Shown piece after piece: positions 17,548 through 28,058 of a DNA stretch of 64,000 nucleotides. How positions within the stretch are numbered: position 1 is the stretch's first letter; every line of letters starts with the position of its first letter. Source of the DNA: J054 sp964613615 (GTDB lineage: Bacteria > Pseudomonadota > Gammaproteobacteria > Steroidobacterales > GCA-2729495). A program made the translations under genes and the position numbers. The DNA lies in contig CAZTIB010000147.1 in assembly GCA_964613615.1 (NCBI GenBank), positions 1 to 64,000 on the forward strand. The letters run 5' to 3'. The notes under the pieces were generated by a model. That model did no database searches. It saw nothing but the letters and a program-made list of their open reading frames with translations, and was not told the origin of the DNA.

Positions 17548-18342
17548 TCAGGTAGTCGAAGGCACCGCAGTCTGCGGTTTACGGTAAGCAAGCCACATCA
17601 ACACGCAGCCGGCAAGAATCATCGGTAAGGTCAGCACATGCCCCATCGTGAGCCAGCCAAAGGCCAGGTAGCCGATGTGCTCGTCGGGCAGGCGCACAAA
17701 CTCCACCAGGGCGCGGAAGGTCCCGTAACCGATCAGGAACAGCGCCGACACGGCCATGGTGGGCCGCGGCTTTGCCGAGAATGTCCACAACAGCAGGAAC
17801 AGCACCACGCCCTCGAGCAAGGCCTCATACAGCTGCGACGGGTGCCGCGGCTGCCCGTTAACGATGAAGGCCCAGGGAACGTCCGTCACACGCCCCCACA
17901 GCTCACCGTTGATGAAATTACCCAGGCGCCCTGCACCGAGGCCAATGGTCACCGCGGGCGCTACCGCGTCGATCACGGCCCAGAAGCGCAGCCCGTGCAC
18001 GCGGGCAAACCAGATCACCCCGACCAGCACGCCGAGAAAACCGCCGTGGAAAGACATCCCGCCTTCCCAGATCCTGAACAGGCTCAGCGGGTCTGCCAGC
18101 AGGTTCTGCCAGCCGTAGAACAGCACGTAACCGATGCGCCCGCCGAGGATGACGCCCAGCGCGATGTAGAAAATGATGTCGGCCGCCTGCTCCGGGTTCA
18201 GGGGCGAGAGACCACGCAGCGCGCGGCGACGCAACAGCCACCAGCCACCCACAAAGCCCACGAGGTACATCAGCCCATACCAGCGTATAGCCAGCGGGCC
18301 CAGTTGCAGCGCGACAGGATCGAATCCCGTGTATTCCCACAT
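17548..18342 (-). CDS. lgt: Prolipoprotein diacylglyceryl transferase
   Basis: Lgt attaches diacylglycerol to the lipobox cysteine of prolipoproteins in the inner membrane. The 264-residue polytopic protein shows RWYGLMYLVGF, MSFHGGFLG and the signature GAGRLGNFINGELWG, with RHPSQLYEA after it. Substrates in this window include RlpA, the M13 peptidase and the PqiC-like lipoprotein. It is divergent from the YyaL-type gene. Confidence 0.97.
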   Translation of the reverse strand: MWEYTGFDPVALQLGPLAIRWYGLMYLVGFVGGWWLLRRRALRGLSPLNPEQAADIIFYIALGVILGGRIGYVLFYGWQNLLADPLSLFRIWEGGMSFHGGFLGVLVGVIWFARVHGLRFWAVIDAVAPAVTIGLGAGRLGNFINGELWGRVTDVPWAFIVNGQPRHPSQLYEALLEGVVLFLLLWTFSAKPRPTMAVSALFLIGYGTFRALVEFVRLPDEHIGYLAFGWLTMGHVLTLPMILAGCVLMWLAYRKPQTAVPSTT

Positions 18343-18439
18343 GGCGCAAGTCTACGGGGCCGGTGCAAAGCGGCCAAGGGGACCGCTGGAGCGGTGGCGG
18401 CGGTATAGACTGGGCGACCGTTGCCGCAAGCGAGCCCAC

Positions 18440-20512
<2,073 letters not shown>

Positions 20513-20601
20513 CCGACCAACGCGCCGCAGCTGCGGGAACACGCCCGACAGATTCCTGTAAAATGCCGGCCCGCACGCCAGACTGACGGAGCTACAAGAA
20601 C

Positions 20602-21213
20602 ATGAAGACGCGCCTGTTGATCGCCGCCGCTGTACTTGGTTTCATGGCCCAGCTCGCGCTGGCCGATCACCAGTACCTGACCCTGGATATAGACGGCAGC
20701 CTGCTGGTCACCGGTCCCTTCAACCTGGTGATACCGATGCCGCCACCGGCGACGCCGGCAAAAACCGAGCACACGCACAGCAGCTTTGGCATGGAGAACC
20801 TGCAGACCTCGCGCGGCGGTTATTACGACGCAGACCGCATACTGATTATCGAAGTGGAAACCACGGACGCCCCGCCCGGGACCCTCAGCTACGAGGGCAT
20901 GCCGGTAGTTGAAATGGCCGGCCTGGAACTGCCCAGCCGCACCGGGTGCGTAGAGATCACCCAGGAACAGATCGATGCGGGTGACGAACCGCTGCTGGTT
21001 TTCGCGGACAGGAACGGTTTCGACCCGACGCCGGCCGTCTATGCCCGCCAGCTGTTCCTGTTGAACGCCGACGGCACCGGCGAGGGCATTGCTTTGTTCG
21101 CAAAAAGAGTCAACAGCTGCGCAGAGGCGGACGAGGCCTTCATGACCGAGTTCGACTCCCAGTTCGCACGCTTCGTAAAATCGGTGCGCGCTGCCAACCA
21201 GCCGCAAGAGTAG
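20602..21213 (+). CDS. Exported protein of unknown function
   Basis: The 203-residue product has a clear signal peptide (MKTRLLIAAAVLGFM, cleavage near ALA-DHQ). The mature part is acidic and beta-rich, with an unusual IPMPPPATPAKTEHTH stretch that includes three nearby histidines. Two cysteines are present (RTGCVEI and VNSCAEA). No family is recognised. GGAG at 20587-20590 is a distant ribosome-binding site, and a TAAAAT hexamer at 20559-20564 is a possible -10. A hairpin terminator follows. Confidence 0.7.
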   Translation: MKTRLLIAAAVLGFMAQLALADHQYLTLDIDGSLLVTGPFNLVIPMPPPATPAKTEHTHSSFGMENLQTSRGGYYDADRILIIEVETTDAPPGTLSYEGMPVVEMAGLELPSRTGCVEITQEQIDAGDEPLLVFADRNGFDPTPAVYARQLFLLNADGTGEGIALFAKRVNSCAEADEAFMTEFDSQFARFVKSVRAANQPQE

Positions 21214-21224
21214 CCGCCTGGCAG

Positions 21225-21250
21225 CTGACCGCGGCCCCGGCTGCGGTCAG
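21225..21250. terminator. Bidirectional terminator hairpin
   Basis: CTGACCGC pairs with GCGGTCAG, with further G-T and G-C pairs inward, giving a stem of about ten pairs and a C-rich loop. It lies between the stop of the exported protein and the stop of the convergent CbiX-like gene, overlapping the latter's TGA. A short T run follows on the plus side. Confidence 0.6.
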
Positions 21251-22266
21251 TTTGCGTCGGCGACCCGGGTTTCAATCACGCTGTCTATCCACGCGCCGAA
21301 CCGGGGATTCTGCATCAGCCCCTTATCGTTGAAGCGCGCAACGCCTTCGACGTCCCGTTGCATTCGCGCCAGGGCACCGCTCTGCGTCAGCGCGGTCGTG
21401 ACCACCACGACATCGCGCCCCTGGTCCTGCGCATCCTGCGCCCAGGCACGAATCATTGCCGCGTTCCGGGCGCGCACCGCCGTCGGCGCGTCATCCTGCA
21501 CGTTCGCGAATTTCACGTCCATGAAGCCGCCCTCCCGGGCGATGTAGTCGGCGTGCCGCGACAGGATCGCGAGTTCTTTGTCGTTGTCTTCCGCACTTTG
21601 CGGGCCATGGCCCATGATGATGACCAGTTCGTTGGCAGGGTCGCGGCTCAGCTCCCGCGCGTAGTCGAGCATGATCTCCGCCATGATCGGGTGCGCGGTG
21701 GGCGTCTCCGTCCAGATCAGCCGCGCCTGCGTCTGTACCCGCGGCACGTCCAGGTAGGCTGATTCTTCCTCCAGCCCGAAGATGTAGTCCCACTGGTGGG
21801 TCAGCGTGGAGTGATCCGCGGTGGTGGTGGGCAGGATGATGATGGTCTGCGCGCCGGCCTCCTCGAGGCTCGTAACGGCCGCCTGGATATGCTCCGACGT
21901 CATCATCGCCATGCCAAAGGCGTAAGTGGTCGGGTATTGCTCACCGACCGCCTCGAAGGCGGTGGTGAACTGCTGGTTCCCTTTCTCCTTGAAGCCGTGC
22001 GCCAGGGCAAGCACCCCCACGCGGCCGTTCTTCGGCGTATCGCCAACCCAACCCCACAAGTTCTTCATGCGCGCCATGCCGGCCATGATCTGTTCGTCGC
22101 TGTACTGGTCGTACAGCTGAATCTTCGACCGCAGCTCCGCGAGCTGTTCAGCCGTCATCTGGTGGTGGCCCGCGTGCTGGGAATGATCAGTCTGCGCGTT
22201 GACTACGGCGGTCGTGCCGAGCAGCAAGGGCAGGCTGATCAATATCTTCACAAAACCGGTTTTCAT
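21247..22266 (-). CDS. Secreted CbiX/CbiK-like (sirohydrochlorin chelatase fold) protein, paralogue 1
   Basis: The start at 22266 (MKTGFV) has GGGGGA upstream. The 339-residue product has a signal peptide to about residue 24 (VVNA-QTD), then a histidine-rich stretch DHSQHAGHHQM. Two tandem chelatase-like halves follow, each with an HG metal-site motif: LALAH90GFKEKGN and IIMGH220GPQSAEDN. CbiX/CbiK insert cobalt into sirohydrochlorin in the cytosol, so export is unusual and chelatase activity is unproven. A paralogue lies at 42452-43618. It is 35 bases after yhhQ and probably co-transcribed. Confidence 0.72.
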   Translation of the reverse strand: MKTGFVKILISLPLLLGTTAVVNAQTDHSQHAGHHQMTAEQLAELRSKIQLYDQYSDEQIMAGMARMKNLWGWVGDTPKNGRVGVLALAHGFKEKGNQQFTTAFEAVGEQYPTTYAFGMAMMTSEHIQAAVTSLEEAGAQTIIILPTTTADHSTLTHQWDYIFGLEEESAYLDVPRVQTQARLIWTETPTAHPIMAEIMLDYARELSRDPANELVIIMGHGPQSAEDNDKELAILSRHADYIAREGGFMDVKFANVQDDAPTAVRARNAAMIRAWAQDAQDQGRDVVVVTTALTQSGALARMQRDVEGVARFNDKGLMQNPRFGAWIDSVIETRVADAN

Positions 22267-22301
22267 CACATCCCCCATCGTGATCGTCGCTGAGGTCTAT
22301 A

Positions 22302-23075
22302 TTACCAGTGGCCGCGGTCCTCGCTGGCCGCAAGCTTCAGGCGATCGGCATCGGCGCCCAAGTGGTGGTCGATCAGGAAGTGCGCGAAATAAATCAGCGG
22401 CGTCATCAGGATGGCCGCCCCGAACTTGTAACTGTAGTTGAGCGTGCCCACCGCCAGGAACTTATCCAGCGGCCAGTTCTGCGGGCCGATCACGAAAGCA
22501 ATGTACAGCACCACGTAGCTGTCGACGAACTGGGAGACCAGCGTGGAACCCGTGGCCCGCAGCCAGATCTTGCTCTCACCGGTAATCCGCCGCACACGGT
22601 GGTAGACGGTGACATCCAGCAGCTGGCCGATCAGGAAGGCCACCAGCGAGCCGACGATTACCCACAGGCCCTGGCCGAAGATACCGGCGAAAGCCACCTG
22701 CATGTCGGGAATCCCCTGCGCCTGGTAGGAACTCACCCACCAGTCTGCCGGCGCAACCTTGATCGCCAGGAAGGCGAACAGGAATGCATAGACGATCAGG
22801 ATGATCGTCAACCAGGTAATGAACTTCACGCCGCGGCGCCCGAAGTACTCGTTGATGACATCCGTCATCACGAACACGAAGGGCCACAGCAACACACCGG
22901 TCGTGAAATTGAGCGTCCCGGTCTGGCCGAACAGCGTCCAGTTCAGCGGCTCGAAGCCCAGCGCGGTCTCGAGCGCGAAGATCTTGATGCCGACGAACTC
23001 GGCCAGCACCGCGTTGACCAGGAAAAACCCGGACAGGATCACGAACAGCTTGCCGGCCTTGTCCCGCGCTTCCAT
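22302..23075 (-). CDS. yhhQ: Queuosine precursor transporter YhhQ (VUT family)
   Basis: The ATG at 23075 (MEARDKAGK) gives 257 residues with six or so membrane segments. Family features include VFVMTDVINEYFGRRGVKFI, FLIGQLLDVTVYH and GSTLVSQFVDSYVVLYIAF. YhhQ imports preQ0/preQ1 for tRNA queuosine synthesis. It sits 10 bases after the molybdenum hydroxylase stop and 35 bases before the CbiX-like gene, which suggests one transcript, although no shared function is obvious. Confidence 0.92.
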   Translation of the reverse strand: MEARDKAGKLFVILSGFFLVNAVLAEFVGIKIFALETALGFEPLNWTLFGQTGTLNFTTGVLLWPFVFVMTDVINEYFGRRGVKFITWLTIILIVYAFLFAFLAIKVAPADWWVSSYQAQGIPDMQVAFAGIFGQGLWVIVGSLVAFLIGQLLDVTVYHRVRRITGESKIWLRATGSTLVSQFVDSYVVLYIAFVIGPQNWPLDKFLAVGTLNYSYKFGAAILMTPLIYFAHFLIDHHLGADADRLKLAASEDRGHW

Positions 23076-23085
23076 CAGGTTCGTG

Positions 23086-25281
23086 TCAGGCCAGGCGAAG
23101 GGGCAACTCTCGCAGGCGCCGGCCCGTGGCCGCAAATACCGCGTTGGCCACCGCCGGGGCGATGGGCGGCGTGCCGGCTTCGCCGATACCTCCCACGTGG
23201 GTTGCGGACTCGATGATATGGGTGTCGATCGCCGGCGCGTCCGCGATGCGCAACATCGGGTAGTCGTGAAAATTGCTTTGCCGCACGCGCCCGTCCAGCA
23301 CCTCTACCTCGTCGTGCAGCGCCGCATTCAACCCGAACAGGATGCCGCTCTCCAGCTGCGCGCTGACGATATCCGGATTAATCGCGATTCCGCAGTCGAC
23401 CACGCAGGTCACGCGATGCACGCGGATACGCCCAGCCGTAATCGCTATCTCGGCCACCTGCCCCACCACGGAATCGAAGCACGCATGAATGGCCATACCC
23501 TGGTGACGGCCTGCCGGCGCATTACCCCAGCCCGACGCGCCGACCAGTCGGTCCAGCACCGCGAGGTGCCGCGGTTCGCCGCCCAGGTGCCGGCGCCGGT
23601 ACTCGGCGGTATCCACATCAGCCAGGTGCGCGAGTTCGTCGATAAAGGACTCCACCACGAACGCATTGTAGGAATTGGCCACGGAGCGCCAGATGCCGAC
23701 AGGTAGCAGCGGATTCAGTGCATGCAGGGTCACGCGCACATTCGGTGCCGCGTACGGAAAGGTCACCGCGCCGTCGCGGGCCTGGTAGGGCCCCAGCAGT
23801 TTGACCTGCAGCGGGCCGATGAAGTCGGCCAGTTTGTCTGTGAAGCTGCGTGACCAGCTTTCCGGTGCCAGGCTGGCAAGCCCAAGGGGCAGGATTGCCG
23901 ACGCGTGTTCCGGGGCGACAAGGGAGTGATCCCAGGCCGTGATTCTGCCGTCGGCATCAATACCGCCACTCAGCTGGTGCATCGTCGCGCTGCGGTAATA
24001 GTCGTGGCGCAGATCATCTTCGCGAGACCAGACGAGCTGCACCGGCGCCGCCACCTGCAGGGCCACCTGCATCGCTTCGACGACAAAGTCCATCGTGGCG
24101 CGACGGCCAAAGCCGCCGCCGGCAAAAGTCGTGTGCACGTCAACCTGGTCGCGGCGGAGTCCCGCAAGGTCACAGGCCACCTGCCGGGCAAGGTCCGGTG
24201 CCTGCACCGGCGACCAGATTTCGCAACGGTCCGGCGCCAGCCGCACAGTGGCGTTCATAGTTTCCATCGTGGCATGGGCGACGAAAGGCGTGCGGTACTC
24301 GGCCTCGATCACGTCACGGGTATCGGCCAGCGCGTTTTCCACGTCACCGTCATCGCGCGCGCGCTTGCCGTCGTTGCTGGCAATGCGGGCTCGCTGTTCG
24401 TCCTGGAGCGCTGCCACGGTAAAACCGGCCAGCGGACCGTCCTGCCACTCTGTGCGGAGCCTGGACGCGGCGCGTTGCGCCTGCCAGAAACCGTCGGCGA
24501 CTACCGCTACGCCTGCAGAGATTTCAATGACGTGGTGGACGCCGGGCATGCTGGCAGCTTCGTCGGCGGCAAAGCCCAGCAGGCTGTCGCCCGCGCGAGG
24601 CGGGCGCACGACGATGGCGGTCAACATGCCGGGCAGGCGCACATCGCTGCCAAACACGGTGCGGCCCGTGACCTTGTCCGGCACGTCAGATCGCGGGACG
24701 TCGCCGCCAATCCACCGGTACTGGCCGGGCGGTGTCAGCGCCGGAGACCGCGGCACTGACAGCGTGGCTGCAGCCGACGCCAGCTCTCCATAGGTCACGC
24801 TCTCACCGGTCATCGCGTTCACCAGGGTCGCGTCGCCCGTGACCTGCACCCGGTCAATCGGAATGTCCCAGCGCTGGGCGGCCGCCTCGCGCAGCATCTC
24901 GCGCGCCGCGGCACCGGTCTCACGGATTGTGTCCCAGCGACTGCGCATGCTGTTGCTCTCGGCAGTCAGCTGCGATGGCGTCTGGAACAGCGACAACACC
25001 GGCGCGTGCCGAGGTGTGATCTGATCCGGGCGCGCGCCCAGTTCTTCCGCCATCAGCGTGACGAAGCCGGTCATCACACCCTGGCCCATCTCAACCTTGT
25101 CGACCTGAAGAATGATGTCACCGCCGGGCCGAACCTGCAGATAAGCGTTAGGTTCGAGGTCATCGTCCGCTCCCAGGCGGGGACTGTCATCGGCATTGCG
25201 GACCAGGCTGAGAACGAGGCCGCCGCCCGCCAGCACAGCGGTACCAGCCAGCAAACGGCGGCGGGTGAGTTTCTTCGCCAC
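23086..25281 (-). CDS. Molybdenum hydroxylase large subunit (isoquinoline 1-oxidoreductase beta / aldehyde oxidase type), orphan
   Basis: The likely start is GTG at 25281 (VAKKLTRRRLL), giving 731 residues with a Tat-like signal (TRRRLLAG then a hydrophobic run). The frame extends further upstream without a plausible start. Sequence features of the IorB type include VEMGQGVMTGF, SDVPDKVTGRTVFGSDVRLPGML, TFAGGGFGRRA and, at the end, GIGEAGTPPIAPAVANA with the active-site glutamate. Such enzymes hydroxylate N-heterocycles or oxidise aldehydes using Mo-cytosine dinucleotide. The [2Fe-2S] small subunit and cytochrome partner are not adjacent. The substrate is unknown. Confidence 0.85.
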   Translation of the reverse strand: MAKKLTRRRLLAGTAVLAGGGLVLSLVRNADDSPRLGADDDLEPNAYLQVRPGGDIILQVDKVEMGQGVMTGFVTLMAEELGARPDQITPRHAPVLSLFQTPSQLTAESNSMRSRWDTIRETGAAAREMLREAAAQRWDIPIDRVQVTGDATLVNAMTGESVTYGELASAAATLSVPRSPALTPPGQYRWIGGDVPRSDVPDKVTGRTVFGSDVRLPGMLTAIVVRPPRAGDSLLGFAADEAASMPGVHHVIEISAGVAVVADGFWQAQRAASRLRTEWQDGPLAGFTVAALQDEQRARIASNDGKRARDDGDVENALADTRDVIEAEYRTPFVAHATMETMNATVRLAPDRCEIWSPVQAPDLARQVACDLAGLRRDQVDVHTTFAGGGFGRRATMDFVVEAMQVALQVAAPVQLVWSREDDLRHDYYRSATMHQLSGGIDADGRITAWDHSLVAPEHASAILPLGLASLAPESWSRSFTDKLADFIGPLQVKLLGPYQARDGAVTFPYAAPNVRVTLHALNPLLPVGIWRSVANSYNAFVVESFIDELAHLADVDTAEYRRRHLGGEPRHLAVLDRLVGASGWGNAPAGRHQGMAIHACFDSVVGQVAEIAITAGRIRVHRVTCVVDCGIAINPDIVSAQLESGILFGLNAALHDEVEVLDGRVRQSNFHDYPMLRIADAPAIDTHIIESATHVGGIGEAGTPPIAPAVANAVFAATGRRLRELPLRLA

Positions 25282-25414
25282 CTCCTTTCTCCCTGAGAAT
25301 CCGTCGCAACCAGCAGGACCCGGGATTCTATGCTGCCCGATGGGTGGCGCCCAAGCCGCCAAACCACGCGCTATAGTCGGTGACCGTTCCTGATCTGCCC
25401 GGGCTGGCGCTGAA

Positions 25415-26083
25415 GTGACGCTCCCCACACTCGTAATCGGCAACAAGAATTACTCGTCCTGGTCATTGCGCGCGTGGCTGTTCCTGCACGCATCGGGCGT
25501 GGATTTCGAAGAGCGACGCGTCCCGCTGGATACGCCCACGTTCAAGGCGACCATGGCCGAGCTGTCACCCACCGGCCGCGTACCGGTGCTACTGGACGGT
25601 GCCGTGCGGGTCTGGGAGGCCCTCGCCATTTGCGAGTACGCGACCGACAAGTACCGCTTGCCGGGCTGGCCCGCCGAGTCTGCCGCGCGGGCCGAGGCGC
25701 TGGCCGTTGCCCACGAAATGCACGGGGGCTTTCCCGCGCTGCGTGCAGAGCTGCCCATGAACTGTCGTGCCCGGCGAACGGGCGTGGTGCCCTCGGCCGC
25801 CGCGCAGGCAGACATTGAGCGAATCGCGGCAATCTGGATCAGCTGCCGGGAACGATCCCGTGGTGACGGCCCATTCCTGTTCGGTGACTTCGGCATCGCC
25901 GATGCGATGTACGCGCCGGTCGCCCTGCGGTGCCTGACCTACGGCGTGCCGCTGCCCCCGACCGCCGGCGCCTATGCTGAATCCGTGGCCGGGCATCCGT
26001 CCGTCAGGCAGTGGGTGGCCGCAGGCAGTGCGGAAACAGAGTCCATCCCCCACGAAGAGCTGGGCGAGCCACTGGCAGACTGA
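25415..26083 (+). CDS. Glutathione S-transferase family protein
   Basis: The 222-residue product starts at GTG and shows the N-terminal thioredoxin-like GST domain (LVIGNKNYSSWSLRAWLFL, then SPTGRVPVLLDG, the cis-proline and glutathione-contacting region) and an all-alpha C-terminal domain with FLFGDFGIADAMYAPV. The NKNYSSWS motif is typical of the GST subgroup found beside catabolic genes. It is divergent from the molybdenum hydroxylase. The substrate is unknown. Confidence 0.9.
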   Translation: MTLPTLVIGNKNYSSWSLRAWLFLHASGVDFEERRVPLDTPTFKATMAELSPTGRVPVLLDGAVRVWEALAICEYATDKYRLPGWPAESAARAEALAVAHEMHGGFPALRAELPMNCRARRTGVVPSAAAQADIERIAAIWISCRERSRGDGPFLFGDFGIADAMYAPVALRCLTYGVPLPPTAGAYAESVAGHPSVRQWVAAGSAETESIPHEELGEPLAD

Positions 26084-26173
26084 ACGGAACGCAACGATCC
26101 GGGCAAAGCAGTAGTATCGACACAATCAAAGGGGCGGGCTGAAGGCTCACTCCGATAACGAGGAGACAACTCC

Positions 26174-27625
26174 ATGTGGATCCGCAAGAGCCGCAGAGAC
26201 CGCCTCACGGGCCAGCGCACGCCGCTGCCGACGCAGGTCATTTCCAACGGCGAATTCGCGCCGATGCCGCAGACCATGGACCAGAAGCAAGTCGAAGAAC
26301 TGCTGCTGGGGATGGCGGGCGAATACGGGCGCAAGCTGGGACTGTCGCGACGGGATTTTTTGCGCACCTCCGGTGGCATGGCCACCGCCTTCCTGGCCAT
26401 GAACAAGGTCTGGGGAGAAAACTTCCGGGTCAGCGAAGCCGAGGCGCTGGACGCGTCAGCCTTTGGCGAGCCCTGGCCGAAGGATCAATTCATCTTCGAT
26501 ATACAGACTCACCACGTAAAAGACAGCATCAATGGCCCCCTCGCCTTTCGCCGCCAGACCGGTCGCCTGGGCCTGAACCCGATGCTGGCCGAGGTCGCAC
26601 CGCAGCCCAATGACCTGCATCGCGCGAATTACCTGAAAGAAATCTTCCTCGACAGCGACACCGTGATGGCCATGATCTCCGGCGCTTCCATCGGCCCGCG
26701 CGAGCACTACGCACTGCCGGCCGAAGACATGGTCGGCACCCGCAATGCGATGAACAAGGCCGCCGGGTCGCAGCGCATGCTAAGCCACGGGCTGGGTGAC
26801 CCCACCCAGGCCAACGCCTTCGAAGATGCGGAATACCAGGTCGAGGAACTCAAGATCGACGGCTGGAAGTTCTACACCGGCAATCCTCTCGGCGCATGGC
26901 GGCTGGACGACGAAGAGGTGGGTGTGCCCTACCTGGAAAAGATTCGCGATCTCGGCGTGTGGAATCTCAGCATGCACAAAGGTCTGCCGCTGCCAGGCCG
27001 TGATCCAAAGAGCAAACCCGCGGACAAGCCAAAGGGTTGGTACTGGATACCGGACGATGTGGTCCCGGCCGCGCGCCTGTTCCCGGAGATGAATTTCATC
27101 GTCTACCACTCGGGCATGAAGAACATGGTTGCGACCCTGCCACCGGGCCGCAGCGGCATCGGCGAAGACGGTTATCTGGAGTGGACCACCGATCTGGCCA
27201 GCGACGTCAGGGCAAATCCGGACGTCACCAACGTGTATGCCGAACTCGGCACGGTATTCGCTTTTTCCGTAGTGACTCACCCCGACATCGCCGGCCACCT
27301 GCTTGGCCAGCTGCTCACCAGCTTCGGCCCGGACCGGATCCTGTGGGGCACCGACTGCATCTGGTGGGGTTCTCCGCAATGGATCATCGAGGCCTTCCGG
27401 CGATTCCAGATTCCGGAGGCGCTGCAGGAACGCTACGGCTACCCGGCCCTGACGGATGCCGATCGGGAAAAGATCTTCGGCCTGAACGCCGCGCGCCTGT
27501 ACGGCGTAGATGTGGACGCCGCACGCAAGGCCCTGCCAGCCGACGGCCTGGCCGCGGTGAAGAAGACCTACCGCGAGTCCGGTGGCGAACGCACCGACAC
27601 CGCCTTCGGCTGGGTGCCCGCGTGA
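26174..27625 (+). CDS. Tat-exported amidohydrolase-family (Amidohydro_2) metal-dependent hydrolase
   Basis: AGGAGA nine bases upstream supports the ATG at 26174 and 483 residues. A Tat motif, SRRDFLRTSGG, lies at residues 58-68 behind an unusually long N-terminal region that looks conserved in this subfamily. The TIM-barrel domain begins FIFDIQTHH, so the usual HxH is Q111-T-H113. Further candidate metal ligands are SMHKG, VYHSG and the aspartate of WGTDCIWWG. Related enzymes are decarboxylases or hydrolases, but the reaction here is unknown. It is coupled by a GTGA overlap to a cytochrome c gene. Confidence 0.85.
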   Translation: MWIRKSRRDRLTGQRTPLPTQVISNGEFAPMPQTMDQKQVEELLLGMAGEYGRKLGLSRRDFLRTSGGMATAFLAMNKVWGENFRVSEAEALDASAFGEPWPKDQFIFDIQTHHVKDSINGPLAFRRQTGRLGLNPMLAEVAPQPNDLHRANYLKEIFLDSDTVMAMISGASIGPREHYALPAEDMVGTRNAMNKAAGSQRMLSHGLGDPTQANAFEDAEYQVEELKIDGWKFYTGNPLGAWRLDDEEVGVPYLEKIRDLGVWNLSMHKGLPLPGRDPKSKPADKPKGWYWIPDDVVPAARLFPEMNFIVYHSGMKNMVATLPPGRSGIGEDGYLEWTTDLASDVRANPDVTNVYAELGTVFAFSVVTHPDIAGHLLGQLLTSFGPDRILWGTDCIWWGSPQWIIEAFRRFQIPEALQERYGYPALTDADREKIFGLNAARLYGVDVDAARKALPADGLAAVKKTYRESGGERTDTAFGWVPA

Positions 27626-28041
27626 TCCAATTAAACGCCAGCGTCCTGCTCGCGATCTTGCTGCTCGGGCTGGCGGCGGGCGACGCGCTGGCCCAGGTTG
27701 CAGAGCAAGACAGCGCACTGGCCACCACCGACTGCACGCCGCGCGGCGAGCTGCGGGGCAACGCGGACCGCGGCGCAGAGCTGCACCTTGCAGACTGCGC
27801 CGAGTGCCACGGCGACACGGGCAAGGTCGACGTAATCGTGATGCACATGGACGAACCGCCGATGGACCAGAGCGACGCCCAGTACATGAGCACGCTGACC
27901 GACGCCTTCCTGTATCTCGCCATCTGCCGGGGCGGCGCCGATGTAGGCCGATCAATCGTGATGCCCGCGTGGGGCGACTACTACTCGGACCAGGACATCA
28001 AGGACCTGGTGGCGCACATTCGTTCATTTTCCGGTACCTGA
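27622..28041 (+). CDS. Exported c-type cytochrome
   Basis: The GTG at 27622 overlaps the amidohydrolase stop by four bases. The 139-residue product has a signal peptide (cleavage near ALA-QVA) and one haem site, C59-A-E-C62-H63, with a likely distal methionine in SIVMPAWGDYY. This is a class I periplasmic cytochrome. Its coupling to the amidohydrolase and the downstream dioxygenase suggests electron transfer in the same pathway (inference). Confidence 0.9.
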   Translation: MIQLNASVLLAILLLGLAAGDALAQVAEQDSALATTDCTPRGELRGNADRGAELHLADCAECHGDTGKVDVIVMHMDEPPMDQSDAQYMSTLTDAFLYLAICRGGADVGRSIVMPAWGDYYSDQDIKDLVAHIRSFSGT

Positions 28042-28058
28042 CATTCGCGGGGGCCATC

